A stretch of 64,000 nucleotides of DNA from Peptoniphilus_A sp001811425 (lineage in GTDB: Bacteria; Bacillota; Clostridia; Tissierellales; Peptoniphilaceae), in the NCBI RefSeq assembly GCF_001811425.1, contig NZ_KV804698.1, forward strand, positions 40,634 through 104,633. Direction: 5' to 3'. The notes beneath the pieces are model-generated. The model had not been told where the DNA came from, did no database searches, and worked only from the letters and a program-made list of their open reading frames with translations. The position numbers were made by a program, and so were the translations under genes. This document shows positions 24,859 to 32,750 of the stretch, one piece after another. The stretch's first letter is position 1; every line of letters begins with the position of its first letter.

Positions 24859-25395
24859 ATGTCAAGAATTGGCAAAAAACCTATTGAAATCCCAAAGGGC
24901 GTTGATGTTAAAGTTGACGGTCAAACAGTTACTGTTAAGGGACCAAAGGGTGAACTAACACAATCTTTCGATAAAGATTTAAAAATAGAATTAAATGACG
25001 GAGTTCTCACTGTAGAAAGACCAAATGAAATTAAAAGAATTAAGGCACTTCACGGTTTAACTAGAACTCTAATCTACAATATGATAATTGGCGTTACAGA
25101 AGGTTATACAAAATCTCTTGAAATAATCGGAACTGGATACAGAGCTGCTAAGAAGGGAAAAGTTCTTTCTCTTAACTTAGGATTCTCACATCCTCTTGAT
25201 CTTGAAGATCCAGAAGGTATTGAAGTTGAAGTTCCTGCTCCAAACTCAATTATCGTAAGAGGCAATGACAAACAACAAGTTGGCGCTTATGCTGCTTTCA
25301 TTAGAAGCTTCAGAGAACCTGAACCATATAAGGGTAAGGGTATCAGATACACTGATGAACATGTAAGGCGTAAAGTTGGTAAGACTGGTAAGTAA
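24859..25395 (+). CDS. rplF: Ribosomal protein L6
   Basis: 178 residues, usual length. A two-domain 50S protein near the factor-binding site. MSRIGKKPIEIPKGVDV and EPEPYKGKGIRYTDEHVRRK are hallmark sequences. TTGGAGGTG precedes the start. Confidence 0.98.
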   Translation: MSRIGKKPIEIPKGVDVKVDGQTVTVKGPKGELTQSFDKDLKIELNDGVLTVERPNEIKRIKALHGLTRTLIYNMIIGVTEGYTKSLEIIGTGYRAAKKGKVLSLNLGFSHPLDLEDPEGIEVEVPAPNSIIVRGNDKQQVGAYAAFIRSFREPEPYKGKGIRYTDEHVRRKVGKTGK

Positions 25396-25410
25396 GAGAG
25401 GAGAATTTAA

Positions 25411-25773
25411 GTGTTAAAAAAGATTAATAAAAATGAAAACAGAATAAAAAGACACAAAAGACTTAGAAATCATATCTCCGGTACTGCTATGAAACCAAGA
25501 CTTTCAGTTTACAGATCATCAAAGCACATCTATGCTCAACTTATTGATGATGAGGCTGGTAACACTTTATTAAGTGCATCAACTCTTGATAAGTCATTGA
25601 ATTTAGAAAACACTGGAAATATTGAAGCGGCAAAGGCTGTTGGTACTTCTATTGCTAATAAGGCAAAAGAAAAGGGTATCGAAGAAGTTGTTTTTGATAG
25701 AAGTGGTTATGTATATCACGGAAAAATCAAGGCACTTGCTGACGCAGCTAGAGAAGCCGGACTAAAATTCTAA
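25411..25773 (+). CDS. rplR: Ribosomal protein L18
   Basis: 120 residues, starts at GTG after GAGAGGAG. A 5S rRNA-binding protein. RIKRHKRLRNHISGTAMKPR and FDRSGYVYHGKIKALADAAR are conserved. It precedes rpsE by 13 bases. Confidence 0.97.
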   Translation: MLKKINKNENRIKRHKRLRNHISGTAMKPRLSVYRSSKHIYAQLIDDEAGNTLLSASTLDKSLNLENTGNIEAAKAVGTSIANKAKEKGIEEVVFDRSGYVYHGKIKALADAAREAGLKF

Positions 25774-25786
25774 GAAGGAGGAAGTA

Positions 25787-26293
25787 ATGGAGCGTTCATT
25801 AATAAATGCGGCAGAACTTGATCTTGAAGAAAGAGTTGTATCTATAAACAGAGTTGCCAAAGTAGTTAAGGGTGGTAGAAACTTTAGATTCTCAGCTCTT
25901 GTAGTAGTTGGCGACAGAAACGGACACGTTGGTGTAGGTACAGGTAAGGCTCTTGAAGTTCCTGAAGCTATAAGAAAAGCAACACAAGATGCTAAAAAAC
26001 ATCTTATTAAAGTAAACCTACTAAACACTTCTATTCCTCATCAAGTTACTGGAATTTATGGTGCAGGTAGAGTTTTCTTAAAACCAGCAAGAGAAGGTAC
26101 AGGAGTTATCGCAGGCGGTGCAGTTCGTGCTGTATGTGAACTTGCAGGTATTTCAGATATTCGTACTAAGAACATTGGTACAAACAATCCAAGAAACACA
26201 GTTAATGCAACTATTGAAGGTTTAAAACAACTTAAAACTGTTGAATCTGTTGCAAGACTTAGAAATAAATCAGCGGATGAAATTTTAGGATAG
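25787..26293 (+). CDS. rpsE: Ribosomal protein S5
   Basis: 168 residues. Shapes the mRNA entry and decoding accuracy. The double-stranded RNA-binding part (RVAKVVKGGRNFRFSALVVV) and VIAGGAVRAVCELAGI-DI are typical. AAGGAGGAAG precedes the start. Confidence 0.98.
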   Translation: MERSLINAAELDLEERVVSINRVAKVVKGGRNFRFSALVVVGDRNGHVGVGTGKALEVPEAIRKATQDAKKHLIKVNLLNTSIPHQVTGIYGAGRVFLKPAREGTGVIAGGAVRAVCELAGISDIRTKNIGTNNPRNTVNATIEGLKQLKTVESVARLRNKSADEILG

Positions 26294-26303
26294 GAGGAAA
26301 ATC

Positions 26304-26480
26304 ATGAGTACTATTAAAATTAAACTTGTTAAAAGTCCTATCGGCAAAGTACCTAAACACAGAAAAACAATAAAAGCACTTGGATTTACTAAGTTAAACC
26401 AAGTTATTGAAAAAAATGATACACCTCAAATCAGGGGTATGTTAAAGCAAGTCGATTATATGATCGAAGTAGTAGAATAA
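26304..26480 (+). CDS. rpmD: Ribosomal protein L30
   Basis: 58 residues, short but clear: it begins MSTIKIKLVKSPIGKVPKHR and ends with VDYMIEVVE, the single-domain L30 layout with the Gln-Val-Ile helix (KLNQVIEKND). AGGAGGAAAATC leads to its ATG ten bases after rpsE, and it sits between rpsE and rplO as in most bacteria. Confidence 0.96.
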   Translation: MSTIKIKLVKSPIGKVPKHRKTIKALGFTKLNQVIEKNDTPQIRGMLKQVDYMIEVVE

Positions 26481-26493
26481 GGAGGTGTACCTA

Positions 26494-26943
26494 ATGAAGT
26501 TACATGACTTAAGACCTAATGAAGGCGGCGGAGTTAAAGCTAGAAAAAGAGTAGGTCGTGGAATAGGTTCCGGTACTGGCAAAACATCTGGCAAGGGTCA
26601 CAAAGGACAAAATGCTAGAAGTGGCGGAGGAGTAAGACCTGGATTTGAAGGTGGACAAATGCCACTATTTAGACGTCTTCCAAAGAGAGGATTTACAAAC
26701 ATCTTCAAGAAAGAATATGCAGTTATTAACGTAGCAGATCTTAATGTATTTGAAGAAGGAACTGAAATCACTCCTGAATTCTTAATAGAAAATAAATTTA
26801 TCAAAGCTGGTAAAGCTAAAGACGGAATTAGAATTTTGGGAGATGGTGAATTAAATGTAAAACTTACTGTAAAAGCTCAGCATTTCTCAAAATCTGCTAA
26901 AGAAAAAATTGAGGCTTGCGGAGGAAAGGCCGAGGTGATTTAA
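26494..26943 (+). CDS. rplO: Ribosomal protein L15
   Basis: 149 residues. A late-assembly 50S protein. MKLHDLRPNEGG is the family start, after GGAGGTG; a GTG nine bases upstream lies on the ribosome site. The glycine/arginine-rich GRGIGSGTGKTSGKGHKGQ is diagnostic. Its stop overlaps the secY start (TAATG). Confidence 0.97.
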   Translation: MKLHDLRPNEGGGVKARKRVGRGIGSGTGKTSGKGHKGQNARSGGGVRPGFEGGQMPLFRRLPKRGFTNIFKKEYAVINVADLNVFEEGTEITPEFLIENKFIKAGKAKDGIRILGDGELNVKLTVKAQHFSKSAKEKIEACGGKAEVI

Positions 26944-28223
26944 TGCTATCCACTTTTAAGAGTGCATGGAAGATTGAATCTCTTCGTAAGAAGATGCTTT
27001 TCACTTTATTCATGCTTCTAATTTATAGACTTGGATCACACATTGCCGTTCCATACATGAACTCACAAGTTATTTCACAACTTATGAGTGGAGCAGGCGG
27101 ATCAATTTTCTCCTTCCTAGATTTAATGGCAGGAGGTAACTTTAGACGATTTACAATTTTTGCTGCTAACATTTATCCATATGTTACTGCATCAATCATT
27201 CTTCAACTTTTGACAATTGCCATTCCTTCATTGGAATCTCTTGCAAAGGAAGGGGAAACTGGTAGAAAGGCAATAGCTAAATATACTAGATATCTTTCTA
27301 CTGCTATAGCTCTTGTTCAAGCAATTGGTTATACTTTTGGTTTCTTTAGAAAGGCAATCGATGCTACAAGTGCTCTTGAATACACAACTATAATCCTATC
27401 AATAGTAGCAGGTACTTCTATACTTGTTTGGATAGGTGAACAAATAACTGAACATGGAATCGGAAATGGTATTTCAATTTTAATTTTTGCAGGTATTGTT
27501 TCAAGATTTCCAATTGATATAGCTCAATCTATTGCTCTTGTAAAGGCAGGCAAATCTAGCCCAATCTTCTTAGTGCTATTTGTAATAATTGCTATTGCAA
27601 TTGTTGTATTTGTAGTAACACTTACGGAAGGTGAGAGAAGAATCCCTGTGCAATATGCTAAGAGAGTTGTAGGAAGAAAGATGTATGGCGGACAAGCTAC
27701 TCATATTCCTATTAAGGTTTTGATGACTGGTGTTATGCCAATTATCTTTGCCAACTCACTTCTTGCTATTCCAGCAACTATTGCTATGTTTACAAGTGAA
27801 TCAACTAGAAATTGGATTCAAAAATGGTTAACTCCTGCTGGAGGACCTGGAGCTGTGATTTATATAATATTTACTGTTATTCTTATTGTATTCTTCACAT
27901 TCTTCTACACTACAATCCAATTCAACACTGTTGAATACTCTAAAAACCTTCAAGCTAATGGTGGTTTTATTAGTGGTATTAGACCAGGAAAACCTACAAG
28001 CGATTATTTAGGCAGAACTTTAAATAGATTGGTTATGCCGGGAGCAATTGCACTTTCTATACTTGCAGTTCTTCCAACTATACTAACACTTATTTCAGGT
28101 CTACAATTTAATTATGGTGGTACATCAATTATCATCGTAGTTGGTGTTGTACTTGAAATTCATAGAGTATTAGAACAACAATTAATCATGAGAAATTATC
28201 GTGGTTTCTTAAAGAATAAATAG
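26943..28223 (+). CDS. secY: Protein translocase subunit SecY
   Basis: 426 residues, ten expected membrane helices; the channel through which SecA-driven and co-translational export passes. MLSTFKSAWKIESLRKKM start, GEQITEHGIGNGISILIFAGI and EGERRIPVQYAKR (cytosolic loop that binds SecA/ribosome) are present. The true start is the ATG overlapping the rplO stop; GAGG is 11 bases upstream. Confidence 0.98.
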   Translation: MLSTFKSAWKIESLRKKMLFTLFMLLIYRLGSHIAVPYMNSQVISQLMSGAGGSIFSFLDLMAGGNFRRFTIFAANIYPYVTASIILQLLTIAIPSLESLAKEGETGRKAIAKYTRYLSTAIALVQAIGYTFGFFRKAIDATSALEYTTIILSIVAGTSILVWIGEQITEHGIGNGISILIFAGIVSRFPIDIAQSIALVKAGKSSPIFLVLFVIIAIAIVVFVVTLTEGERRIPVQYAKRVVGRKMYGGQATHIPIKVLMTGVMPIIFANSLLAIPATIAMFTSESTRNWIQKWLTPAGGPGAVIYIIFTVILIVFFTFFYTTIQFNTVEYSKNLQANGGFISGIRPGKPTSDYLGRTLNRLVMPGAIALSILAVLPTILTLISGLQFNYGGTSIIIVVGVVLEIHRVLEQQLIMRNYRGFLKNK

Positions 28224-28232
28224 GAGGCATTT

Positions 28233-28874
28233 ATGAAATTAGTTATATTGGGACCTCCAGGGGCCGGCAAAGGCACACAAGCTGAATATATTGTTGAAAG
28301 ATACAATATTCCACACATTTCAACTGGAGATATCTTTAGAGAAAATATTAAGAACAATACAGAACTTGGTAAAGAAGCTAAGTCTTATATGGACAAGGGT
28401 CTTTTAGTTCCTGATGATCTTGTAATCGCCCTTGTTGAAGATAGACTTAACAAGGCTGATGCTAAAGAAGGATTTCTATTAGATGGTTTTCCAAGAACTG
28501 TGGCTCAAGCTGTTAGTCTTGACTCTATTTTAGACAAGAACAATGACAAATTAACTAAGGTTATTAATATTTCAGTTGACCCTGAAATTTTAATAGAAAG
28601 AGCTGTTGGAAGACGAGTTTGTAAAACTTGTGGAATGACTTATCATGTTAAATTCAATCCTCCAAAGGAAGAAGGAATTTGTGATAAGGATGGCACTAAG
28701 CTTATTCAAAGAGATGACGATACTGAAGAAACTGTAAAAACTAGAATTTCAGTTTACTTTGATCAAACTGCACCTCTTATTGATTACTACAGGGCACAAA
28801 ATCTTCTTGTAGACATCGATGGTGCTAAGGATATTGACAAGGTATTTGAAGATATAGTTAATGGTCTCGAATAG
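28233..28874 (+). CDS. adk: Adenylate kinase
   Basis: 213 residues; converts ATP + AMP to 2 ADP. P-loop GPPGAGKGTQ at residue 7, AMP-binding THISTGDIFR-like, and LDGFPRT are complete. The LID carries a zinc site of the Gram-positive kind (CKTCGMTYH and later CDKDG, three cysteines plus aspartate). It follows secY by nine bases. The methionine aminopeptidase gene normally next is absent. Confidence 0.98.
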   Translation: MKLVILGPPGAGKGTQAEYIVERYNIPHISTGDIFRENIKNNTELGKEAKSYMDKGLLVPDDLVIALVEDRLNKADAKEGFLLDGFPRTVAQAVSLDSILDKNNDKLTKVINISVDPEILIERAVGRRVCKTCGMTYHVKFNPPKEEGICDKDGTKLIQRDDDTEETVKTRISVYFDQTAPLIDYYRAQNLLVDIDGAKDIDKVFEDIVNGLE

Positions 28875-28877
28875 TTC

Positions 28878-29132
28878 ATGGATAATACATTTAGTCTTTT
28901 TAAGGGACAAGTTGTAAGATCCAAAAAAGGTAGAGATGAGGGAAAAGTTTTTGTAATCACTGAGATTATTGACAAAGACTACCTTTATCTTGTAGATGGA
29001 AAACTGAGAAAGCTAGATCGACCAAAGAAAAAAAAGGTAAAACATCTTTATATATATAAGGACATTATTGATCTTGATAATAAAGATCTTAATGATTCTT
29101 ATATTAGGAAGAAACTATTACCTTATAGCTAA
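28878..29132 (+). CDS. KOW-domain RNA-binding protein (L14e-like)
   Basis: 84 residues. An N-terminal KOW-type barrel (GQVVRSKKGRDEGKVFVI) followed by KLRKLDRPKKKKVKHL, resembling the small proteins encoded between map/adk and infA in many Clostridia and Bacilli relatives. It is probably ribosome-associated. It begins three bases after adk. A clear Shine-Dalgarno site is not seen, so translation is probably coupled to adk. Confidence 0.82.
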   Translation: MDNTFSLFKGQVVRSKKGRDEGKVFVITEIIDKDYLYLVDGKLRKLDRPKKKKVKHLYIYKDIIDLDNKDLNDSYIRKKLLPYS

Positions 29133-29150
29133 AGGAGGATCCTTAATAAT

Positions 29151-29369
29151 ATGGCTAAAGAAGATGTAATTGAAGTTGAAGGCGTTGTTGTAGACGCTCT
29201 TCCAAATACTCATTTCAAGGTAGAACTTGAAAACGGACATATCATACTTGCTCATATTTCAGGTAAATTGAGAATGAATTATATTAGAATTCTTCCTGGT
29301 GATAAGGTGACAGTTGAGCTTTCACCTTATGATCTTACAAGAGGAAGAATAACTTGGAGAAAGAAATAA
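29151..29369 (+). CDS. infA: Translation initiation factor IF-1
   Basis: 72 residues, one S1-like OB fold that blocks the ribosomal A site in initiation. EDVIEVEGVVVDALPNTHFK and VTVELSPYDLTRGRITWR are typical. AGGAGG lies 15 bases upstream of the ATG, slightly far. Confidence 0.97.
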   Translation: MAKEDVIEVEGVVVDALPNTHFKVELENGHIILAHISGKLRMNYIRILPGDKVTVELSPYDLTRGRITWRKK

Positions 29370-29392
29370 TCCTAAGGTTAGGAGGCATTTAA

Positions 29393-29506
29393 ATGAAAGT
29401 AAGACCATCTGTAAAAAAGATGTGCGAAAAGTGCAAAATAATTAAGAGAAACGGAAAAGTAATGGTAATCTGTGAAAATCCGAAACATAAACAAAGACAG
29501 GGATAA
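29393..29506 (+). CDS. rpmJ: Ribosomal protein L36
   Basis: 37 residues: it begins MKVRPSVKKMCEKCK and has C-x2-C, then C-x4-H (CENPKH), the zinc-binding form. GGAGG is nine bases upstream. Too small for most gene finders' defaults but certain from sequence and place. Confidence 0.97.
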   Translation: MKVRPSVKKMCEKCKIIKRNGKVMVICENPKHKQRQG

Positions 29507-29517
29507 GGGAGGTAATT

Positions 29518-29880
29518 ATGGCTAGAATTTCCGGTGTAGATTTACCTAGAGAAAAGAGAGTTGAAATCGGACTCACTTATATTTATGGTATTGGAAAACC
29601 TAGATCTCAAGCAATTTTAACTGCTGCAGGTGTTGATTTTGATACAAGAGTTAAAGATTTGACAGAAGCTGAACTTGCTAAAATCAGAGATGAAATAGAT
29701 AAATACCACGTAGAAGGTGATTTGCGTCGTGATGTTGCAATGAGCATCAAGAGACTTCGTGAAATCAACTGTTATCGTGGAAGAAGGCATAAAATGGGTC
29801 TTCCTGTAAGAGGACAAAAAACTAAGACTAATGCTAGGACAAGAAAAGGTCCTAAGAAACTTGTTAGTAAAAGTAAGTAA
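29518..29880 (+). CDS. rpsM: Ribosomal protein S13
   Basis: 120 residues; 30S head protein touching tRNA and L5. MARISGVDLPREKRVEIGLT and GLPVRGQKTKTNARTRKGP are diagnostic. GGGAGG precedes the start. Confidence 0.98.
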   Translation: MARISGVDLPREKRVEIGLTYIYGIGKPRSQAILTAAGVDFDTRVKDLTEAELAKIRDEIDKYHVEGDLRRDVAMSIKRLREINCYRGRRHKMGLPVRGQKTKTNARTRKGPKKLVSKSK

Positions 29881-29892
29881 GGGGGGACTTTA

Positions 29893-30288
29893 ATGGCTAA
29901 AAAACAAAAAGTTACACGTTCAAGAAGACGTGTTCGTAAAAATATTGAAAAGGGCGAAGCTCACATAGCTTCAACATTTAACAACACTATGGTTACTCTT
30001 ACTGATATTAACGGTAATGTTATATCTTGGGCAAGTGCTGGACAACTTGGATTTAGAGGTTCAAGAAAGTCAACTCCTTTTGCAGCACAAGAAGCAGCTC
30101 AAGAAGCAGCTGAAAAGGCTAAAGAACATGGATTAAAAAGCGTTGATGTATATGTAAAGGGTCCAGGTTCAGGAAGAGAAGCTGCAATTAGATCTCTTCA
30201 AGCATCAGGTCTTGAAGTAACTATGATTAAAGATGTTACTCCAATTCCTCACAATGGATGTAGGCCACCAAAACGTAGAAGAGTCTAA
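29893..30288 (+). CDS. rpsK: Ribosomal protein S11
   Basis: 131 residues; platform protein near the mRNA exit. HIASTFNNTMVTLTDINGN and the C-terminal PHNGCRPPKRRRV are family hallmarks. The next gene would usually be rpsD, but rpoA follows after 26 bases. Confidence 0.98.
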   Translation: MAKKQKVTRSRRRVRKNIEKGEAHIASTFNNTMVTLTDINGNVISWASAGQLGFRGSRKSTPFAAQEAAQEAAEKAKEHGLKSVDVYVKGPGSGREAAIRSLQASGLEVTMIKDVTPIPHNGCRPPKRRRV

Positions 30289-30314
30289 GCTATTTATCGA
30301 GAAGGAGGGTACCC

Positions 30315-31262
30315 ATGATTGAAATTGAAAAACCTAGGATTAGTATTGAAGAATTAGATGAGTCAGGTTTATATGGCAAATTTGTCGTTGAACCACTAGA
30401 AGCTGGATTTGGTATCACTATTGGAAATTCCTTAAGAAGAGTGCTACTTTCCTCTCTACCAGGCGCAGCTGTATCTTTCATCAATATACGCGGCGTTGAA
30501 CATGAATTTGATACAATTCCAGGGGTATTGGAAGATGTACCTGAAATAGTTTTAAATATTAAATCTATAGTTTTAAAGATGACTGAAGATGAACCTGTAA
30601 AACTTATTATAGAAAAGAAGGGCAAGGGAGAAATTAAAGCCTCTGACATTGAACTTCAACCTCATGTAACTATTATAAATCCAGATCAACATATAGCTAC
30701 TCTAAATGAAGATGCTGATTTTTATCTTGAAATGATGGTTGAAAAGGGAAGAGGCTATGAACCTTCTGAACTTAAAAAGGATGAAATAACTGAAATTGGA
30801 ATTATTCCAATGGATTCTAACTTCACTCCTGTGGAAAAAGTAAACTGGAAAGTTGAAAACACAAGAGTGGGACAAAGAACTGATTATGATAGATTAATCC
30901 TTGAAGTTACAACAGATGGCTCTATGAAAGCTGATGAAGCTACATCTCTTGCAGCAAAAATCTTGACAGAACATCTTGAACTCTTCATTGGCCTTAAAGA
31001 ACATGTCAGTGAAATAAATTTGATGGTTGAAAAAGAAGAGGATCAAAAAGAAAAAGTTCTCGAAATGACAGTTGAAGAATTAGATCTATCTGTTAGGTCT
31101 TTTAACTGCCTAAAGAGAGCTGGAATAAACAGCGTTGAGGAACTTACTAATAAGACTGAAAGTGAAATGATGAAGGTTAGAAATCTTGGTAGAAAATCCC
31201 TACTAGAAGTAACTGAAAAACTTGAAGAATTAGGACTTGGCCTCAAAGCTGAAGAAGATTAA
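30315..31262 (+). CDS. rpoA: RNA polymerase alpha subunit
   Basis: 315 residues. The N-terminal assembly domain (GFGITIGNSLRRVLLSSLPG, residues about 1-230) and the C-terminal DNA-binding domain (LDLSVRSFNCLKRAGINSVEEL, then VRNLGRKSLLEV, about 245-310) are both complete. The latter contacts UP elements such as the A/T tracts before rpsJ. AAGGAGGGT precedes the start. Confidence 0.98.
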   Translation: MIEIEKPRISIEELDESGLYGKFVVEPLEAGFGITIGNSLRRVLLSSLPGAAVSFINIRGVEHEFDTIPGVLEDVPEIVLNIKSIVLKMTEDEPVKLIIEKKGKGEIKASDIELQPHVTIINPDQHIATLNEDADFYLEMMVEKGRGYEPSELKKDEITEIGIIPMDSNFTPVEKVNWKVENTRVGQRTDYDRLILEVTTDGSMKADEATSLAAKILTEHLELFIGLKEHVSEINLMVEKEEDQKEKVLEMTVEELDLSVRSFNCLKRAGINSVEELTNKTESEMMKVRNLGRKSLLEVTEKLEELGLGLKAEED

Positions 31263-31272
31263 GGAGGACATT

Positions 31273-31614
31273 ATGGCAAAAAACAGAAAACTTGGCCGTA
31301 ATTCAAGTCATAGAAAGGCAATGCTTAGAAACCTTGTTACTTCTCTTTTGCGTGAAGGTAGAATTCAAACTACACACACAAGAGCTAAGGAAGTTCAAAA
31401 GATTGCTGATCGTATGATTACACTTGGAAAAAGAGGCGACCTTCACGCAAGAAGACAAGCTTTAGCATATATTTATTCAGAAGATGTTGTTACAAAATTA
31501 TTTGACGAATACGCTGAAAAGTATGCAGATAGAAATGGTGGATACACTAGAGTATTGAAGATGGGTCCAAGACGTGGAGACGGTGCAGAAATTTCAATTA
31601 TAGAATTAGTATAA
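31273..31614 (+). CDS. rplQ: Ribosomal protein L17
   Basis: 113 residues, last gene of the ribosomal supercluster. MAKNRKLGRNSSHRKAMLRN is the family start, preceded by GGAGGA; the upstream in-frame ATG at 31237 lies inside rpoA. An intrinsic terminator overlaps its stop codon. Confidence 0.97.
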   Translation: MAKNRKLGRNSSHRKAMLRNLVTSLLREGRIQTTHTRAKEVQKIADRMITLGKRGDLHARRQALAYIYSEDVVTKLFDEYAEKYADRNGGYTRVLKMGPRRGDGAEISIIELV

Positions 31615-31643
31615 GGAAATCCAATGGGGTTTCCTTTTTTTTT
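31613..31643 (+). terminator. Terminator of the ribosomal supercluster
   Basis: aggaaa-cc pairs with gg-tttcct (31614-31622 with 31626-31635, one bulge each side) and nine T follow. It begins within the rplQ stop codon region. Confidence 0.75.
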
Positions 31644-31660
31644 ATACTTTTGGAGGTTCT

Positions 31661-32284
31661 ATGCTTTATAGAAGTATTTATAGTTCTCCCCTGGGGAAAA
31701 TTTTAATCTTTTTTCATGAGGAATCTCTTCTTGGACTTTATTTTGAAGGGCAAAAAGAATTTAATGACCTTATGAAGAATGAAGAGGTAAAAAATTTTGA
31801 TGATGGGAAAAATTTTGAGATAAAAGATAAAAATCTTAGGTGTGAAAATCTTGGTCATGATAAAAATAAAGTGTCTGGAGAAAAAATTTGTGACGATAAA
31901 ATTTTGGAAGAGACTAAAAAATGGCTGGACCTATATTTTTCTGGCGAGGACCCAAATTTTACTCCATCTTTAAAGTTAAGGGGCACAGAATTTAGAAGAG
32001 ATGTGTGGAAAATTTTATTGGAGATCCCCTATGGGGAGACTCTTAGCTATAAAGACATAGCAAATAAACTTATGGCCAGTGGAAAGTATGAGAGGATGTC
32101 TTCTCAGGCAGTGGGCGGTGCAGTAGGGCACAATCCTATTTCTATAATCATACCTTGCCACAGGGTTGTGGGGACAAGTGGGTCTCTTACTGGCTATGCA
32201 GGAGGGCTTGCTAGAAAGGTAAGGCTCCTAGAACTTGAAGGCATAGATGTAAATAAATTTTTCATGCCAAAAAATCACAAATAA
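31661..32284 (+). CDS. ogt: Methylated-DNA-protein-cysteine methyltransferase
   Basis: 207 residues; a suicide repair enzyme that takes the alkyl group off O6-alkylguanine. The acceptor motif IPCHRV is near residue 165, with the helix-turn-helix region before it (ETLSYKDIANKLM...SQAVGGAVGHNPI). Family members are usually about 155-180 residues; the extra length is a Lys/Asp/Asn-rich stretch around residues 38-82. TTGGAGG lies before ATG 31661. No promoter is visible between the ribosomal terminator and this start, so read-through may express it. Confidence 0.9.
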   Translation: MLYRSIYSSPLGKILIFFHEESLLGLYFEGQKEFNDLMKNEEVKNFDDGKNFEIKDKNLRCENLGHDKNKVSGEKICDDKILEETKKWLDLYFSGEDPNFTPSLKLRGTEFRRDVWKILLEIPYGETLSYKDIANKLMASGKYERMSSQAVGGAVGHNPISIIIPCHRVVGTSGSLTGYAGGLARKVRLLELEGIDVNKFFMPKNHK

Positions 32285-32374
32285 TTTTTATTCAAAAATT
32301 TTAAGGAGAATTTTAAAAAATTCTCGCCACAAACTACTTCAAGAAAATTTTACAATATTTTGTTACTTTTAAGC

Positions 32375-32403
32375 TTGAAAAAATTTTTCTAATGTATTAT
32401 CAT
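32375..32403 (+). promoter_or_regulatory. Promoter of groESL
   Basis: TTGAAA, 17 bases, TATCAT; the CIRCE-like operator starts eight bases downstream, over the expected transcription start. Confidence 0.65.
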
Positions 32404-32410
32404 ATAAGTA

Positions 32411-32437
32411 TTAGCAGAAGACATTAGTGAGTGCTAA
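32411..32437 (+). promoter_or_regulatory. CIRCE operator (HrcA site), degenerate left arm
   Basis: The right arm GAGTGCTAA (32429-32437) is perfect and the spacer is the standard nine bases. The left arm reads TTAGCAGAA instead of TTAGCACTC, so three inner bases do not pair. HrcA is the known repressor of groESL through this site in Firmicutes; hrcA is not in the window. Confidence 0.8.
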
Positions 32438-32457
32438 ATTTAAGGAGGTTAATATAG

Positions 32458-32739
32458 ATGAAACTTAGACCACTTGACGATAAAATCGTCATCAAGAAAA
32501 TTGAAAAAGAAGAAACAACTGCTTCAGGCATAGTTCTTCCATCATCAGCCAAGGAAGAATCAAACATTGCAGAAGTTGTTGCAACGGGAAATAAGTTAGA
32601 TACAGACGAAGATATGAAAGGACTTGTAAAAGTTGGAGACAAGGTTATTTTCTCAAAGTATGCAGGAAATGACATCGAACTTGACAAGGAAAAGTACACA
32701 ATTATAAAATTCCAAGATATCTTGGCAGTTATTGAATAA
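32458..32739 (+). CDS. groES: Co-chaperonin GroES
   Basis: 93 residues; heptameric lid of the GroEL chamber. MKLRPLDDKIVIKKIEKEE and VGDKVIFSKYAGNDIELDKEKY are typical. The mobile loop TASGIVLPSSAKEESN is intact. AAGGAGG precedes the start. First gene of a heat-shock operon. Confidence 0.98.
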   Translation: MKLRPLDDKIVIKKIEKEETTASGIVLPSSAKEESNIAEVVATGNKLDTDEDMKGLVKVGDKVIFSKYAGNDIELDKEKYTIIKFQDILAVIE

Positions 32740-32750
32740 GGAGTGATAAC

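Noticed and set aside
32307..32326. gagaatttt/aaaattctc hairpin after ogt as a terminator
   Set aside because: It pairs well but no T-run follows, so termination is not supported.
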